From Streptomyces liliifuscus (GTDB lineage: Bacteria > Actinomycetota > Actinomycetes > Streptomycetales > Streptomycetaceae), in assembly GCF_016598615.1 (NCBI RefSeq), contig NZ_CP066831.1, forward strand, positions 4,464,001 through 4,528,000: a DNA stretch of 64,000 nucleotides, in the 5' to 3' direction. Of this stretch, positions 35,136 through 43,586 are shown piece by piece. Below the pieces are notes generated by a model. It was not told the DNA's origin and did no database searches. It worked only from the letters and a program-made list of their open reading frames with translations. Every line of letters starts with the position of its first letter. Position 1 is the stretch's first letter. The position numbers were made by a program, and so were the translations under genes.

Positions 35136-36341
35136 ATGCCCGCAGATCTCGCCGTCATCGGTCTCGGCCAGTTCGGCCTGCCCCTGGCCCAGGCCGCCGT
35201 CAGCGCCGGCATCTCCACACTCGGCTACCAGTGCGGCGACCCCGCACCGCTGGCCGCCGCCGACCTGCGCCGGATGCTCTCGACGGGCTTCCGGCCGGCC
35301 ACCAACCCGGCCGAACTCGGCCGGGTCCGTACCGCGGTCATCTGCGCGCCGACCCCGCGTGGCGCGGACGGCGCGCTCGACCTGGGCCAACTGGCCGACG
35401 CCGCCCGCACCCTGGCCGCACACCTGCGCCCGCACACCACGGTGATCCTTGAGTCCCCCGTCTACCCCGGTACGACGGAGGAATTCCTCCGGCCGCTCCT
35501 CGAAGAGGGCTCCGGTCTCCGTGCGGGCCGCGACTTCCATCTCGCGTACTCACCCAGCCGCGTCGACCCGGGCAACCGCGACCACACCCCCGCCAACACC
35601 CCGAAGGTCATCGGCGGCCTCACCCCCGCCTGCACCGAGTCGGCCGCCGCCTTCTACGGGCGCCTCACCGACAAGGTCGTACGCGCGCGTGGACCACGGG
35701 AAGCCGAAACCGTGCAGCTCCTGGAGACCAACTACCGGCACGTCAACATCGCCCTCGTCAACGAGATGGCGGTCCTCTGCCACGACCTGGGCGTCGACCT
35801 GTGGGACGTCATCCGCTGCGCCGAGACCAAGCCGTTCGGCTTCCAGGCCTTCCGCCCCGGCCCCGGCGTCGGCGGCCACGCCGTCCCCCGGGACCTCGCC
35901 GGCCCGCGAACCCGCTCCCTGCGCATGGTCGAACTGGCCCAGCAGGTCAACAACCACATGCCGCAGTACGTCATCCAGCGCGCGGCCACGCTCCTCAACG
36001 AGCACGGCAAGTCCGCCCGCGGGGCACGCGTGCTCCTCCTCGGCATCACCTACAAGCCCGACCACGCCGACCAGCAGGGCTCCCCCGCCAAGGAGATCGC
36101 GACCCGTCTGATGGAACTCGGCGCCGCCGTCAGCTACCACGACCCGCTCGTCCCGTCCTGGAGCATCCTCGACCGCCCGGTCCCCCGCGTGGACTCCCTC
36201 TACGAGGCGGCAGCCGACGCGGACCTGACGATCCTCCTCCAGCAACACCGCACGTACGACCTGCAAGGGCTGTCGGTGAAGGCGCAGCTGCTGCTGGACA
36301 CGCGGGGAGCTACGCCCACGGGGGCGGCGCACAGGTTGTGA
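35136..36341 (+). CDS. Nucleotide-sugar dehydrogenase homologue lacking catalytic residues
   Basis: 401 residues from the ATG at 35136 (GGAAGGA lies 16 nt upstream). The family architecture is complete: N-terminal Rossmann motif GLGQFG at 9-14, central dimer helix with HVNIALVNEMA, and a C-terminal UDP-binding domain with GITYKPDHADQQGSPA. Overall it resembles the WecC/WbpA (UDP-ManNAc dehydrogenase) group. The catalytic cysteine of GGHCIPVDP is Ala249 (GGHAVPRDL), the lysine of AExxKLLEN is Gln194 (AETVQLLET), and the SPE motif is SPS near 139-141. It is therefore unlikely to carry out two-step oxidation. It may bind sugar nucleotide or NAD in a regulatory or alternative role. Confidence 0.85.
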   Translation: MPADLAVIGLGQFGLPLAQAAVSAGISTLGYQCGDPAPLAAADLRRMLSTGFRPATNPAELGRVRTAVICAPTPRGADGALDLGQLADAARTLAAHLRPHTTVILESPVYPGTTEEFLRPLLEEGSGLRAGRDFHLAYSPSRVDPGNRDHTPANTPKVIGGLTPACTESAAAFYGRLTDKVVRARGPREAETVQLLETNYRHVNIALVNEMAVLCHDLGVDLWDVIRCAETKPFGFQAFRPGPGVGGHAVPRDLAGPRTRSLRMVELAQQVNNHMPQYVIQRAATLLNEHGKSARGARVLLLGITYKPDHADQQGSPAKEIATRLMELGAAVSYHDPLVPSWSILDRPVPRVDSLYEAAADADLTILLQQHRTYDLQGLSVKAQLLLDTRGATPTGAAHRL

Positions 36342-36416
36342 CCGGGGGCGCGCGGGGCGGTCCCGAGCCTCTGGGGCTGGTGGCACGGAGCGCTCCACGC
36401 CGGTACCGTACAAGAG

Positions 36417-36599
36417 GTGGAGCCCACCGCAGCGGCCACTGCGGCAGGCTCCAGGATGGATCACGGAGTGTCCGCCCCTACTGTGTTTGGGGGCGGCCGC
36501 TCACCAAAGGTGGAGCCCACCGCAGCGGCCACTGCGGCAGGCTCCAGGATGGATCACGGAGTGTCCGCCCCTAGTGTGTTTGGGGGCGGCCGCTCACCA
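36417..36599. repeat. 93-bp tandem duplication carrying two hairpins per unit
   Basis: Copy 1 (36417-36509) and copy 2 (36510-36599) differ at one internal base (CCCCTACTG versus CCCCTAGTG) plus the ends. Each unit has a stem GGAGCC-CA-CCGCAG pairing with CTGCGG-CA-GGCTCC, and a second stem CCGCCCC/GGGGCGG around a T-rich loop. It lies between the convergent sugar-dehydrogenase homologue and guaB3, so a doubled terminator is the simplest reading. 93 bp is 31 codons, so an accidental frame stays open through it. Confidence 0.85.
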
Positions 36600-36689
36600 T
36601 CCGAAAATTCGCAAGACCCACCTCCTCCGGCACTTCACCATCCGCAGACGGATCCGGTCCCAGCGGGTGGGCTTGCGATGGCGGCCCAT
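36594..36689 (-). CDS. Possible small basic protein
   Basis: A 31-codon frame starts ATG at 36687-36689, with GGAAGG about 9 bases upstream, and reads MGRHRKPTRWDRIRLRMVKC followed by RRRWVLRIFGW. It is extremely basic with a hydrophobic end. It ends at the border of the 93-bp duplication. Codon GC3 is high in the first half and mixed in the second. No family is recognised. The remaining sequence up to guaB3 (36690-36929) shows no convincing gene. Confidence 0.3.
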   Translation of the reverse strand: MGRHRKPTRWDRIRLRMVKCRRRWVLRIFGW

Positions 36690-36929
36690 GGGCGCCCCCT
36701 TCCACGACGCCACCCAGAGGCCCGGTGGGCAGCACGTCGGAACTCGGGCCGGGCCCCGACGGCCGGGGTCCGGAACCATGTCCTTGGAAGGGGGCGCCCC
36801 ACACAACTGGGGCGCCGAACAGGGACGTTACCGCCCCGAAACGGCCTTCAGACGCGCATTCGCCCCGAACGCAACCACGCGCCCCCCATCACAAAACGCG
36901 CCCCATCAGGCCCAGTTGGGCACACGAAA

Positions 36930-36956
36930 GGGCCCGGACCACCCCGGCCCGGGCCC
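36930..36956 (-). terminator. guaB3 terminator
   Basis: GGGCCCGG (36930-36937) pairs with CCGGGCCC (36949-36956) just beyond the guaB3 stop. Confidence 0.65.
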
Positions 36957-36973
36957 CTCGAAGCGCCGTGCGG

Positions 36974-38098
36974 CTACCGCTTGTGCTGCGAGTCCGCCAC
37001 CGTGACCTCGACGCGCTGGAACTCCTTGAGCTCGCTGTAGCCGGTCGTGGCCATGGCGCGCCGCAGCGCGCCGAAGAAGTTCATCGAACCGTCGGGCGTG
37101 TGCGAGGGTCCGGCGAGGACCTCCTCGATCGTGCCGACCGTGCCGAGGTCGACCTTCTTGCCGCGCGGCAGCTCGTCGTTGACGGCCTCCATGCCCCAGT
37201 GGTGGCCCCGGCCGGGCGCGTCGGTGGCGCGCGCGAGCGGGGAGCCCATCATCACGGAGTCGGCGCCGCAGGCGATCGCCTTGGGGAGGTCGCCGGACCA
37301 GCCGACACCGCCGTCCGCGATCACGTGCACGTACCGGCCGCCGGACTCGTCCATGTAGTCCCGGCGGGCGGCGGCCACGTCGGCGACCGCGGTGGCCATC
37401 GGGACCTGGATGCCCAGCACGTTGCGCGTGGTGTGCGCGGCGCCGCCGCCGAAGCCGACGAGGACACCGGCCGCGCCCGTACGCATCAGGTGCAGGGCCG
37501 CCGTGTAGGTGGCGCAGCCGCCAACGATGACCGGGACGTCCAGCTCGTAGATGAACTGCTTCAGGTTCAGCGGCTCGGAGGCACCGGAAACGTGCTCGGC
37601 CGACACCGTCGTACCGCGGATGACGAAGATGTCGACGCCCGCGTCCACGACGGCCTTGGAGAACTGGGCCGTGCGCTGCGGGGAGAGCGCTGCCGCGGTG
37701 ACCACGCCCGAGTCGCGCACCTCCTTGATGCGCTGCCCGATCAGCTCCTCCTTGATGGGAGCTGCGTAGATCTCCTGGAGACGGCGGGTCGCGGTGTCCG
37801 CGTCCAGCTCCGCGATCTCGTCGAGGAGCGGCTGCGGGTCCTCGTACCTCGTCCAGAGGCCTTCGAGGTTCAGGACGCCCAGTCCGCCCAGCTCGCCGAT
37901 ACGGATGGCGGTGGCCGGCGAGACGACCGAGTCCATGGGGGCGGCCAGGAACGGCAGCTCGAAGCGGTAGGCGTCGATCTGCCAGGCGATCGAGACCTCC
38001 TTCGGGTCTCGCGTACGGCGGCTCGGGACGACGGCGATGTCGTCGAAGGCATACGCCCGGCGGCCGCGCTTGCCGCGCCCGATCTCGATCTCAGTCAC
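36974..38098 (-). CDS. guaB3: GuaB3-family IMP dehydrogenase-related protein
   Basis: 374 residues from a GTG at 38098 (VTEIEIGRGKRGRRAYAFDD). It has the (beta/alpha)8 IMPDH/GMP-reductase barrel without CBS domains. Visible barrel motifs are LAAPMDSVVSPATA, VIVGGCATYTAALHLMRTGA, ADGGVGWSGDLPKAIACGAD and VMMGSPLARA. GuaB3 members sit next to guaB in most actinobacteria. Their activity (IMP dehydrogenase, GMP reductase or regulatory) has been debated. The catalytic-loop cysteine seen in guaB (GSICTT) is not at the equivalent place here: the segment reads GFGGGAAHTTRNVLG. Directly downstream of guaB, 115 bp away, past a strong hairpin. Confidence 0.92.
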   Translation of the reverse strand: MTEIEIGRGKRGRRAYAFDDIAVVPSRRTRDPKEVSIAWQIDAYRFELPFLAAPMDSVVSPATAIRIGELGGLGVLNLEGLWTRYEDPQPLLDEIAELDADTATRRLQEIYAAPIKEELIGQRIKEVRDSGVVTAAALSPQRTAQFSKAVVDAGVDIFVIRGTTVSAEHVSGASEPLNLKQFIYELDVPVIVGGCATYTAALHLMRTGAAGVLVGFGGGAAHTTRNVLGIQVPMATAVADVAAARRDYMDESGGRYVHVIADGGVGWSGDLPKAIACGADSVMMGSPLARATDAPGRGHHWGMEAVNDELPRGKKVDLGTVGTIEEVLAGPSHTPDGSMNFFGALRRAMATTGYSELKEFQRVEVTVADSQHKR

Positions 38099-38153
38099 GT
38101 GTGTGGCCTTTCCCTCTTCGCTTCTGCGCCTCCCAGTATCCCCGACACCCACG

Positions 38154-38190
38154 ACGAGGGCGGTCCCGGATGCTCCGGGACCGCCCTCGT
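38154..38190 (-). terminator. guaB terminator between guaB and guaB3
   Basis: A perfect 17-bp stem (38154-38170 with 38174-38190), loop TGC. It suggests guaB3 is transcribed mainly from its own promoter or only by read-through. Confidence 0.85.
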
Positions 38191-38213
38191 CTCAGGTGTC
38201 GGCTGGGTGGCGA

Positions 38214-39719
38214 CTACTGGTTGCGGCTGTAGTTCGGTGCCTCGACCGTCATCTGGATGTCGTGCGGGTGGCTCTCCTTGAGGCCCGCGGACGTGATCCG
38301 TACGAAGCGGCCCTTGGTCTCCATCTCGTCGATGGAGGCGGCGCCGACATAACCCATGGTCTGGCGCAGACCGCCGACGAGCTGGTGCAGCACATTGGCC
38401 AGCGGGCCGCGGTAGGGCACCTGGCCCTCGATGCCCTCGGGCACGAGCTTGTCGTCGGAGGCGACCTCGGCCTGGAAGTAGCGGTCCTTCGAGTACGACC
38501 TGCCCTGGCCGCGGGACTGCATGGCGCCGAGCGAGCCCATGCCGCGGTACGACTTGAACTGCTTGCCGTTGATGAAGAGCAGCTCGCCGGGCGATTCCTC
38601 GCAGCCGGCGAGGAGGCTGCCGAGCATCACCGTGTCGGCGCCGGCCGCGAGGGCCTTGCCGATGTCTCCGGAGTACTGCAGTCCGCCGTCACCGATCACG
38701 GGGACGCCCGCGGCGCGCGCCGCCAGAGCGGCTTCGTAGATGGCGGTGACCTGCGGGACGCCGATGCCGGCGACCACGCGGGTGGTACAGATCGAGCCGG
38801 GACCCACGCCCACCTTGACGCCGTCGACACCGGCGTCGACCAGGGCCTGGGCGCCGTCACGGGTGGCGACGTTTCCGCCGATCACGTCGACGCCGACGCT
38901 CGACTTGATCTTCGCCATCCAGTTGAGGGCGTTGCTGTTGTGCCCGTGGGAGGTGTCGACGATCAGGAAGTCCGCACCGGCCTCGGCGAGCGCCTGCGCC
39001 CGGTCCAGAGCCTCGGGGCTGGCGCCGACGGCGGCACCGACGAGGAGGCGGCCCTCGCCGTCCTTCGCCGCGTTCGGGTACTTCTCGGCCTTCACGAAGT
39101 CCTTGACCGTGATGAGGCCCTTGAGGATGCCCGCGTCGTCGACCAGCGGAAGCTTCTCGATCTTGTGGCGGCGGAGCAGCTGCATGGCGTCGTTGCCCGA
39201 GATGCCGACCTTGCCGGTGACCAGGGGCATCGGGGTCATGACCTCGCGCACCTGACGGGAGCGGTCGGTCTCGAAGGCCATGTCACGGTTGGTGACGATG
39301 CCGAGCAGCTTCTTGTTGCCGTCGGTGACCGGCACGCCGCTGATGCGGAACTTGGCGCACAGGGCGTCGGCCTCGGCGAGCGTCGCGTCCGGGTGCACCG
39401 TGATCGGGTCGGTGACCATGCCGGACTCGGAGCGCTTCACGAGGTCGACCTGGTTGACCTGGTCCTCGATGGACAGGTTCCGGTGCAGTACGCCGACACC
39501 GCCCTGCCGGGCCATGGCGATCGCCATGCGCGACTCGGTCACCTTGTCCATCGCCGCGGACAGCAGCGGAATGTTCACGCGCACGTTGCGGGAGATCCGG
39601 GACGAGGTGTCGACCGCGTTGGGCAGCACCTCGGATGCGCCCGGCAGCAGCAGCACGTCGTCGTAGGTCAGCCCGAGTGTCGCGAATTTCTCGGGCACTC
39701 CGTCGACGTTTGCAGTCAT
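38214..39719 (-). CDS. guaB: IMP dehydrogenase
   Basis: 501 residues; ATG at 39719 with GGAAGG upstream. NAD-dependent oxidation of IMP to XMP, the rate-limiting step to GMP. The N-terminal barrel half (LTYDDVLLLPGASEV) is interrupted by tandem CBS domains (about 95-215: MVTDPITVHPDATLAEADAL and VMTPMPLVTGKVGISGNDAM). The catalytic loop is GVGPGSICTTRVVAGIGVPQ, with the Cys nucleophile. IMP phosphate binding is at VIGDGGLQYSGDIGKALAAG, and the C-terminal flap carries YRGMGSLGAM. Its product is used by guaA at 2449. Confidence 0.98.
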   Translation of the reverse strand: MTANVDGVPEKFATLGLTYDDVLLLPGASEVLPNAVDTSSRISRNVRVNIPLLSAAMDKVTESRMAIAMARQGGVGVLHRNLSIEDQVNQVDLVKRSESGMVTDPITVHPDATLAEADALCAKFRISGVPVTDGNKKLLGIVTNRDMAFETDRSRQVREVMTPMPLVTGKVGISGNDAMQLLRRHKIEKLPLVDDAGILKGLITVKDFVKAEKYPNAAKDGEGRLLVGAAVGASPEALDRAQALAEAGADFLIVDTSHGHNSNALNWMAKIKSSVGVDVIGGNVATRDGAQALVDAGVDGVKVGVGPGSICTTRVVAGIGVPQVTAIYEAALAARAAGVPVIGDGGLQYSGDIGKALAAGADTVMLGSLLAGCEESPGELLFINGKQFKSYRGMGSLGAMQSRGQGRSYSKDRYFQAEVASDDKLVPEGIEGQVPYRGPLANVLHQLVGGLRQTMGYVGAASIDEMETKGRFVRITSAGLKESHPHDIQMTVEAPNYSRNQ

Positions 39720-40338
39720 GACACCTTCCCCAAATGGCCTTGATCGGTGCGGATGTCCATGCTAACGGGAAGCATGGCTCTCTCATTCCACGGTTACGGG
39801 TGCCCCTGGGCTTCGTAGCTTCGTACGTGGAGGACGACCGCCGCGTTCATCCGGCGCCCGCCCGCCGGGGGCACGGGCCTTGGGCGGGCCACGCACTGTG
39901 TCGCCGCCCCGCGCCTCGCCCGGGGCGGCGGAAAAAATTTGCCGTACTCATGAGAAAGCCCACCCTGCCGGGAGGCTCACGCGGCGATCCACGGACCCCG
40001 GCGGACCGGCGCGCCGACGGTCGGACCGCACGTCCACTCGGCCCACCGACTGTCGGACCGCACATCCGCTCGGCCCATCAGCCGACCAACCGCACGCCGG
40101 CCCGGCTCGGCCGACCGCTCACCGGTCCGGCACGTCCATCCGCACACCGGCCCGGCACGTCCGAACGCACCGCGACCCGATGTCGTCCGCCCGCGTGTCG
40201 GGCCCGTTTTCGTCCGGCCGCGCCTCGAACAGGCACCCCGCCCAGCGGCCGCACTCCGAAGCCCACGAAGCCCGCGAAATCCGCCGATCGCACCTCGGCC
40301 AGGCGCACCCCACCCAGGGAACACACCCAGAAGTCCGC
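39720..40338. other. Gene-free gap with degenerate direct repeats
   Basis: About 600 bp between guaB and sigD without a supported gene. The guaB promoter must lie in the first ~100 bp. From about 40019 to 40175 the sequence is reiterated: TCGGACCGCA recurs with a 32-bp period (40021, 40053), and ACCGGYCCGGCACGTCC recurs with a 25-bp period (40121, 40146). Long open frames on both strands reflect only base composition. Confidence 0.6.
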
Positions 40339-41067
40339 CTACTGCTCCGCCAGTGCCCGCAAACGGCTCAGTGCCCGGTGCTGGGCCACCCGGACCGCGC
40401 CCGGCGACATCCCCAGCATCTGGCCCGTCTCCTCGGCCGTGAGGCCCACCGCGATCCTCAGCAGGAGAAGCTCCCGCTGGTTCTCGGGGAGGTTGGCCAT
40501 GAGCTTCTTGGCCCACTCGGCGTCGCTGCTGAGGAGGGCACGCTCCTCGGGGCCGAGCGAGTCGTCGGGCCGCTCGGGCATCTCGTCCGACGGCACCGCC
40601 GTCGAGCCGGGATGGCGCATCGCGGCGCGCTGCAGATCGGCGACCTTGTGCGCGGCGATGGCGAAGACGAAGGCTTCGAAGGGGCGCCCGGTGTCCTTGT
40701 ACCGCGGCAGTGCGAGGAGCACCGCGACACAGACCTCCTGCGCCAGGTCCTCCACGAAGTGCCGTGCGTCACCCGGCAGTCGGGACAGCCGTGTGCGGCA
40801 GTAGCGGATCGCGAGGGGATGGACATGGGCGAGCAGGTCGTGCGTGGCCTGCTCGTCTCCGTCGACCGCGCGATGGACGAGCGCACCGATTGCCCCTTGG
40901 GCAGTGGCCGCCTCGTCGTCACGCATCGGTCCATGGTGCCTTGGCGTCGTCCTGTCCGTGGCACCGCGTCCGTAGTTGTGCACCGAAGCGTTATGAGCAG
41001 GTGCGCCGGAACTCATCTCCTGCGCCCTCCCCTCCCGCTCGACCGACTCGTTCCCGAGGAACTCCAC
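40339..41067 (-). CDS. sigD: RNA polymerase sigma factor SigD (ECF type)
   Basis: Up to 242 residues. Region 2 is seen as ALVHRAVDGDEQATHDLLAH through FVEDLAQEVCVAVLLALPRY and FEAFVFAIAAHKVADLQR; region 4 is LPENQRELLLLRIAVGLTAE with the helix-turn-helix EETGQMLGMSPGAVRVAQHR. It has no region 1.1 or 3, so it belongs to the ECF class. The start is uncertain: GTG 41067, ATG 41016 (AGGAG directly abutting it) and ATG 40926 are all possible; residues before 40926 look non-conserved. Its position between guaB and bldM matches the actinobacterial SigD locus. No anti-sigma gene is adjacent. Confidence 0.88.
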   Translation of the reverse strand: MEFLGNESVEREGRAQEMSSGAPAHNASVHNYGRGATDRTTPRHHGPMRDDEAATAQGAIGALVHRAVDGDEQATHDLLAHVHPLAIRYCRTRLSRLPGDARHFVEDLAQEVCVAVLLALPRYKDTGRPFEAFVFAIAAHKVADLQRAAMRHPGSTAVPSDEMPERPDDSLGPEERALLSSDAEWAKKLMANLPENQRELLLLRIAVGLTAEETGQMLGMSPGAVRVAQHRALSRLRALAEQ

Positions 41068-41149
41068 ACCTCAAGGATGCGGCATCCGCCGGGAAACGGG
41101 GATCGGGCGCCCGAACGGCCGATTTCGATCCCCCGTCGGGTCCGGCCCC

Positions 41150-41171
41150 ACCCGCCGTGCGGCGGGCGGGG
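41150..41171 (-). terminator. Possible bldM terminator
   Basis: CCCGCCG (41151-41157) and CGGCGGG (41160-41166) form a short GC hairpin 27 bp beyond the bldM stop. The loop is tight, so support is modest. Confidence 0.4.
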
Positions 41172-41197
41172 ACACCCGTACCCCCGCGGCGGTTCAC

Positions 41198-41809
41198 CTA
41201 GCGGACCAGGCCCCATCGGAACCCGAGCGCCACCGCGTGCGCGCGGTCCGAGGCACCGAGTTTCTTGAAGAGCCGTCGCGCGTGGGTCTTGACGGTGTCC
41301 TCGGAGAGGAACAGCTCACGGCCGATCTCCGCGTTCGAACGGCCGTGGCTCATGCCCTCCAGGACCTGGATCTCACGCGCGGTGAGCGTCGGCGCGGCAC
41401 CCATCTCGGCCGACCGCAGTCTGCGCGGCGCGAGCCGCCAGGTCGGGTCGGCGAGAGCCTGGGTGACCGTCGCACGCAGCTCCGCGCGGGAGGCGTCCTT
41501 GTGGAGATAGCCACGGGCACCGGCGGCGACCGCGAGCGCGACACCGTCCAGGTCCTCGGCGACGGTGAGCATGATGATGCGCGCACCGGGGTCGGCGGAC
41601 AGCAGCCGCCGGACCGTCTCCACGCCGCCCAGACCGGGCATGCGTACGTCCATCAGAATCAGGTCCGAACGGTCGGCACCCCAGCGGCGGAGGACTTCCT
41701 CGCCGTTGGCCGCCGTGGTCACGCGCTCTACGCCGGGCACGGTCGCCACCGCACGGCGGAGCGCCTCTCGGGCAAGCGGGGAGTCGTCGCAGACGAGGAC
41801 GGATGTCAT
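41198..41809 (-). CDS. bldM: Developmental response regulator BldM
   Basis: 203 residues from the ATG at 41809, which has GGAGGA five bases upstream. The receiver domain carries Asp54 in DLILMDVRMPG, with the Lys of LHKDAS. The C-terminal LuxR/FixJ helix-turn-helix is LTAREIQVLEGMSHGRSNAE, then IGRELFLSEDTVKTHARRLF. Length and sequence match the orphan regulator BldM, needed for aerial hyphae as a homodimer and for sporulation genes as a heterodimer with WhiI. A sigma-BldN-type promoter lies upstream at 41933-41960. It is divergent from whiD, as expected for this locus. Confidence 0.96.
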   Translation of the reverse strand: MTSVLVCDDSPLAREALRRAVATVPGVERVTTAANGEEVLRRWGADRSDLILMDVRMPGLGGVETVRRLLSADPGARIIMLTVAEDLDGVALAVAAGARGYLHKDASRAELRATVTQALADPTWRLAPRRLRSAEMGAAPTLTAREIQVLEGMSHGRSNAEIGRELFLSEDTVKTHARRLFKKLGASDRAHAVALGFRWGLVR

Positions 41810-41932
41810 GGCCGTCCTCCGCAGCTGATGCGCGTCACCTTGAGCCTCCAGGCTGGTACGAATCGTCACCTGTGCGGTTGACGCTCTCGGACGCTTGCCC
41901 GAGCGCTTGTTCTTTCAACCGCCTCCGCACTC

Positions 41933-41960
41933 TCAACGACGGTCACCCGAAAGAGTTACG
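41933..41960 (-). promoter_or_regulatory. Sigma-BldN-type promoter of bldM
   Basis: On the minus strand CGTAAC (41960-41955), 16 bp, CGTTGA (41938-41933), the known -35 and -10 consensus of sigma-BldN targets, positioned ~125 bp before the bldM start. The remaining bldM-whiD gap (to 42189) has an AT-rich stretch near 42090-42140 that probably holds the whiD promoter. Confidence 0.85.
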
Positions 41961-42189
41961 GGGCGGTGAGCCACGTTCGGCACTCTACGTGAGGGTGCGG
42001 ACACGGTGGAGACACCCACGGTGGACCCTCAAGGTTTCATCACAACCCATGCCCCATTTAGCCGCTTTTCTTCCCATTTACTGGTGTCTGAGGCTAGATT
42101 CGCAATGAGTCATATTTTCATCTCCTTAGATCGTAGATGTACGGTCATGGGCACGTAACCGCCCAGAACGGCTACAAGGGGACAACGCA

Positions 42190-42525
42190 ATGGCAGATTT
42201 CTCCCGCCTTCCCGGACCGAACGCGGATCTGTGGGACTGGCAGCTCCTCGCGGCCTGCCGCGGGGTCGACAGCTCGCTCTTCTTCCACCCCGAAGGCGAG
42301 CGCGGTGCGGCACGGAGCGCTCGTGAGAACTCGGCCAAAGAGGTCTGCATGAGGTGCCCGGTACGCGCGGAGTGCGCGGCGCACGCACTGGCGGTGCGCG
42401 AGCCGTACGGCGTGTGGGGCGGCCTCACCGAGGACGAGCGCGAGGAACTCATGGGGCGGGCGCGCAACCGCCTGGTCTCGGCGTCGGCATCGGCGTCCGG
42501 CGGAGGCACTCCGTCACATCACTGA
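42190..42525 (+). CDS. whiD: WhiB-family iron-sulphur regulator WhiD
   Basis: 111 residues; AAGGGGA precedes the ATG. Four cysteines, Cys23, Cys53, Cys56 and Cys62, in the C-x29-C-x2-C-x5-C pattern ligate a nitric-oxide- and oxygen-sensitive [4Fe-4S] cluster. The GVWGG turn (74-78) and the basic/Ala-rich tail (MGRARNRLVSASASAS) complete the Wbl fold. WhiD is required for late sporulation and spore wall integrity, and Wbl proteins act by binding sigma factor region 4. The position beside bldM supports WhiD rather than another Wbl paralogue. Confidence 0.95.
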   Translation: MADFSRLPGPNADLWDWQLLAACRGVDSSLFFHPEGERGAARSARENSAKEVCMRCPVRAECAAHALAVREPYGVWGGLTEDEREELMGRARNRLVSASASASGGGTPSHH

Positions 42526-42543
42526 AGGAACGTTTCTTCGAAC

Positions 42544-42598
42544 GGGCACGCGCGCGTGCCCCTACTTTCCGACGGGCCGGCCCTCCGACAGGCCGGCC
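42544..42598. terminator. Two tandem hairpins between whiD and the LysR gene
   Basis: An 18-bp self-complementary element at 42544-42561 (GGGCACGC/GCGTGCCC) is followed by GGCCGGCC (42575-42582) pairing with 42591-42598. Both lie between convergent stops. Confidence 0.7.
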
Positions 42599-42610
42599 GC
42601 TTCCGGCGGG

Positions 42611-43507
42611 TCAGCGCGTCGCGGCCCGGGCCAGCTGGTCCAGCGTGGCCGCCACCGCGGGCACCTGGGCGAGGTCCGGCAGCGTGAGCGCGACGATCTC
42701 CCGTCGCAGGGCCGGCTCGACCATCACCGTGCGCGCACCCTTGGGGCGTACGGACTCGATGGCGAGCTCCGGCAGGACCGCGACCCCGAGACCCGCTCCG
42801 ACCAGGCCGACCACGGCCGGGTAGTCGTCGGTCGCGAAGTCGATACGGGGTGTGAAGCCAGCGCGCTCGCAGACCTCGATGAGCTGGCCGCGACAGCGCG
42901 GGCAGCCGGCGATCCACGGCTCGTCGGCGAGTTCGCCGATGGCTACCGTCCGGGCGCGGGCCAGCCGGTGCCCTTCGGGTACCAGGCCCACGAGCCGGTC
43001 CCTGAGCAGGGGCCGTACCACCAGGTCGTCCCACTCCTCGGCGCCCGCCGCGCCCTCGTACCGGAACGCGAGTGTCACGTCGCAGTCGCCCTCGCGCAGC
43101 ATCTCGACCGAGCGCGGCGGCTCGGCCTCCTCCAGGGAGACGCGCGTGCCGGGGTGCGCGGCGCGCAGGGCGGCGAGCGCGGCCGGAACGAGCGTGGAGC
43201 TGCCGCTGGGGAAGGAGACGAGCCGGACCCGGCCGGCCCGCAGGCCCGCGATCGCGGCGACCTCCTCCTCGGCGGCCGTCAGCCCGGCGATGATGCCCGC
43301 GGCATGCCGTACGAGAGCCTCGCCGGCCTGGGTCAGCCGCATCTCGCGGCCCGTACGGATCAGCAGGGGTGTGCCGACGGAGGCTTCGAGGGCCTTCATC
43401 TGCTGGCTGACGGCGGGCTGGGTGCAGCCCAGTTCGCGCCCCGCCGCCGAGAAGGAGCCGGTGGCGGCGACGGCGCGCAGCACACGGAGATGACGGGCCT
43501 CGATCAC
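42611..43507 (-). CDS. LysR-family transcriptional regulator
   Basis: 298 residues from a GTG at 43507, just after GGGGGG. The N-terminal helix-turn-helix is LRVLRAVAATGSFSAAGREL followed by GCTQPAVSQQMKALEAS. The C-terminal part is a periplasmic-binding-like effector domain (RVRLVSFPSGSSTLVPAALA through GLGVAVLPELA). It is divergent from the MOSC gene, and the ~80-bp shared promoter (43508-43586) suggests it regulates that gene. The effector cannot be predicted. Confidence 0.88.
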   Translation of the reverse strand: MIEARHLRVLRAVAATGSFSAAGRELGCTQPAVSQQMKALEASVGTPLLIRTGREMRLTQAGEALVRHAAGIIAGLTAAEEEVAAIAGLRAGRVRLVSFPSGSSTLVPAALAALRAAHPGTRVSLEEAEPPRSVEMLREGDCDVTLAFRYEGAAGAEEWDDLVVRPLLRDRLVGLVPEGHRLARARTVAIGELADEPWIAGCPRCRGQLIEVCERAGFTPRIDFATDDYPAVVGLVGAGLGVAVLPELAIESVRPKGARTVMVEPALRREIVALTLPDLAQVPAVAATLDQLARAATR

Positions 43508-43586
43508 CCCCCGAGCATAAGCGAATCTTGGACATGGCGGCGAATATTGCGTCGAGGCTTTGGCCCGCATCGCCTAGCGTGCAGTC

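Noticed and set aside
36417..36599. CRISPR-like repeat
   Set aside because: Only two adjacent 93-bp units with no spacers and no cas genes.
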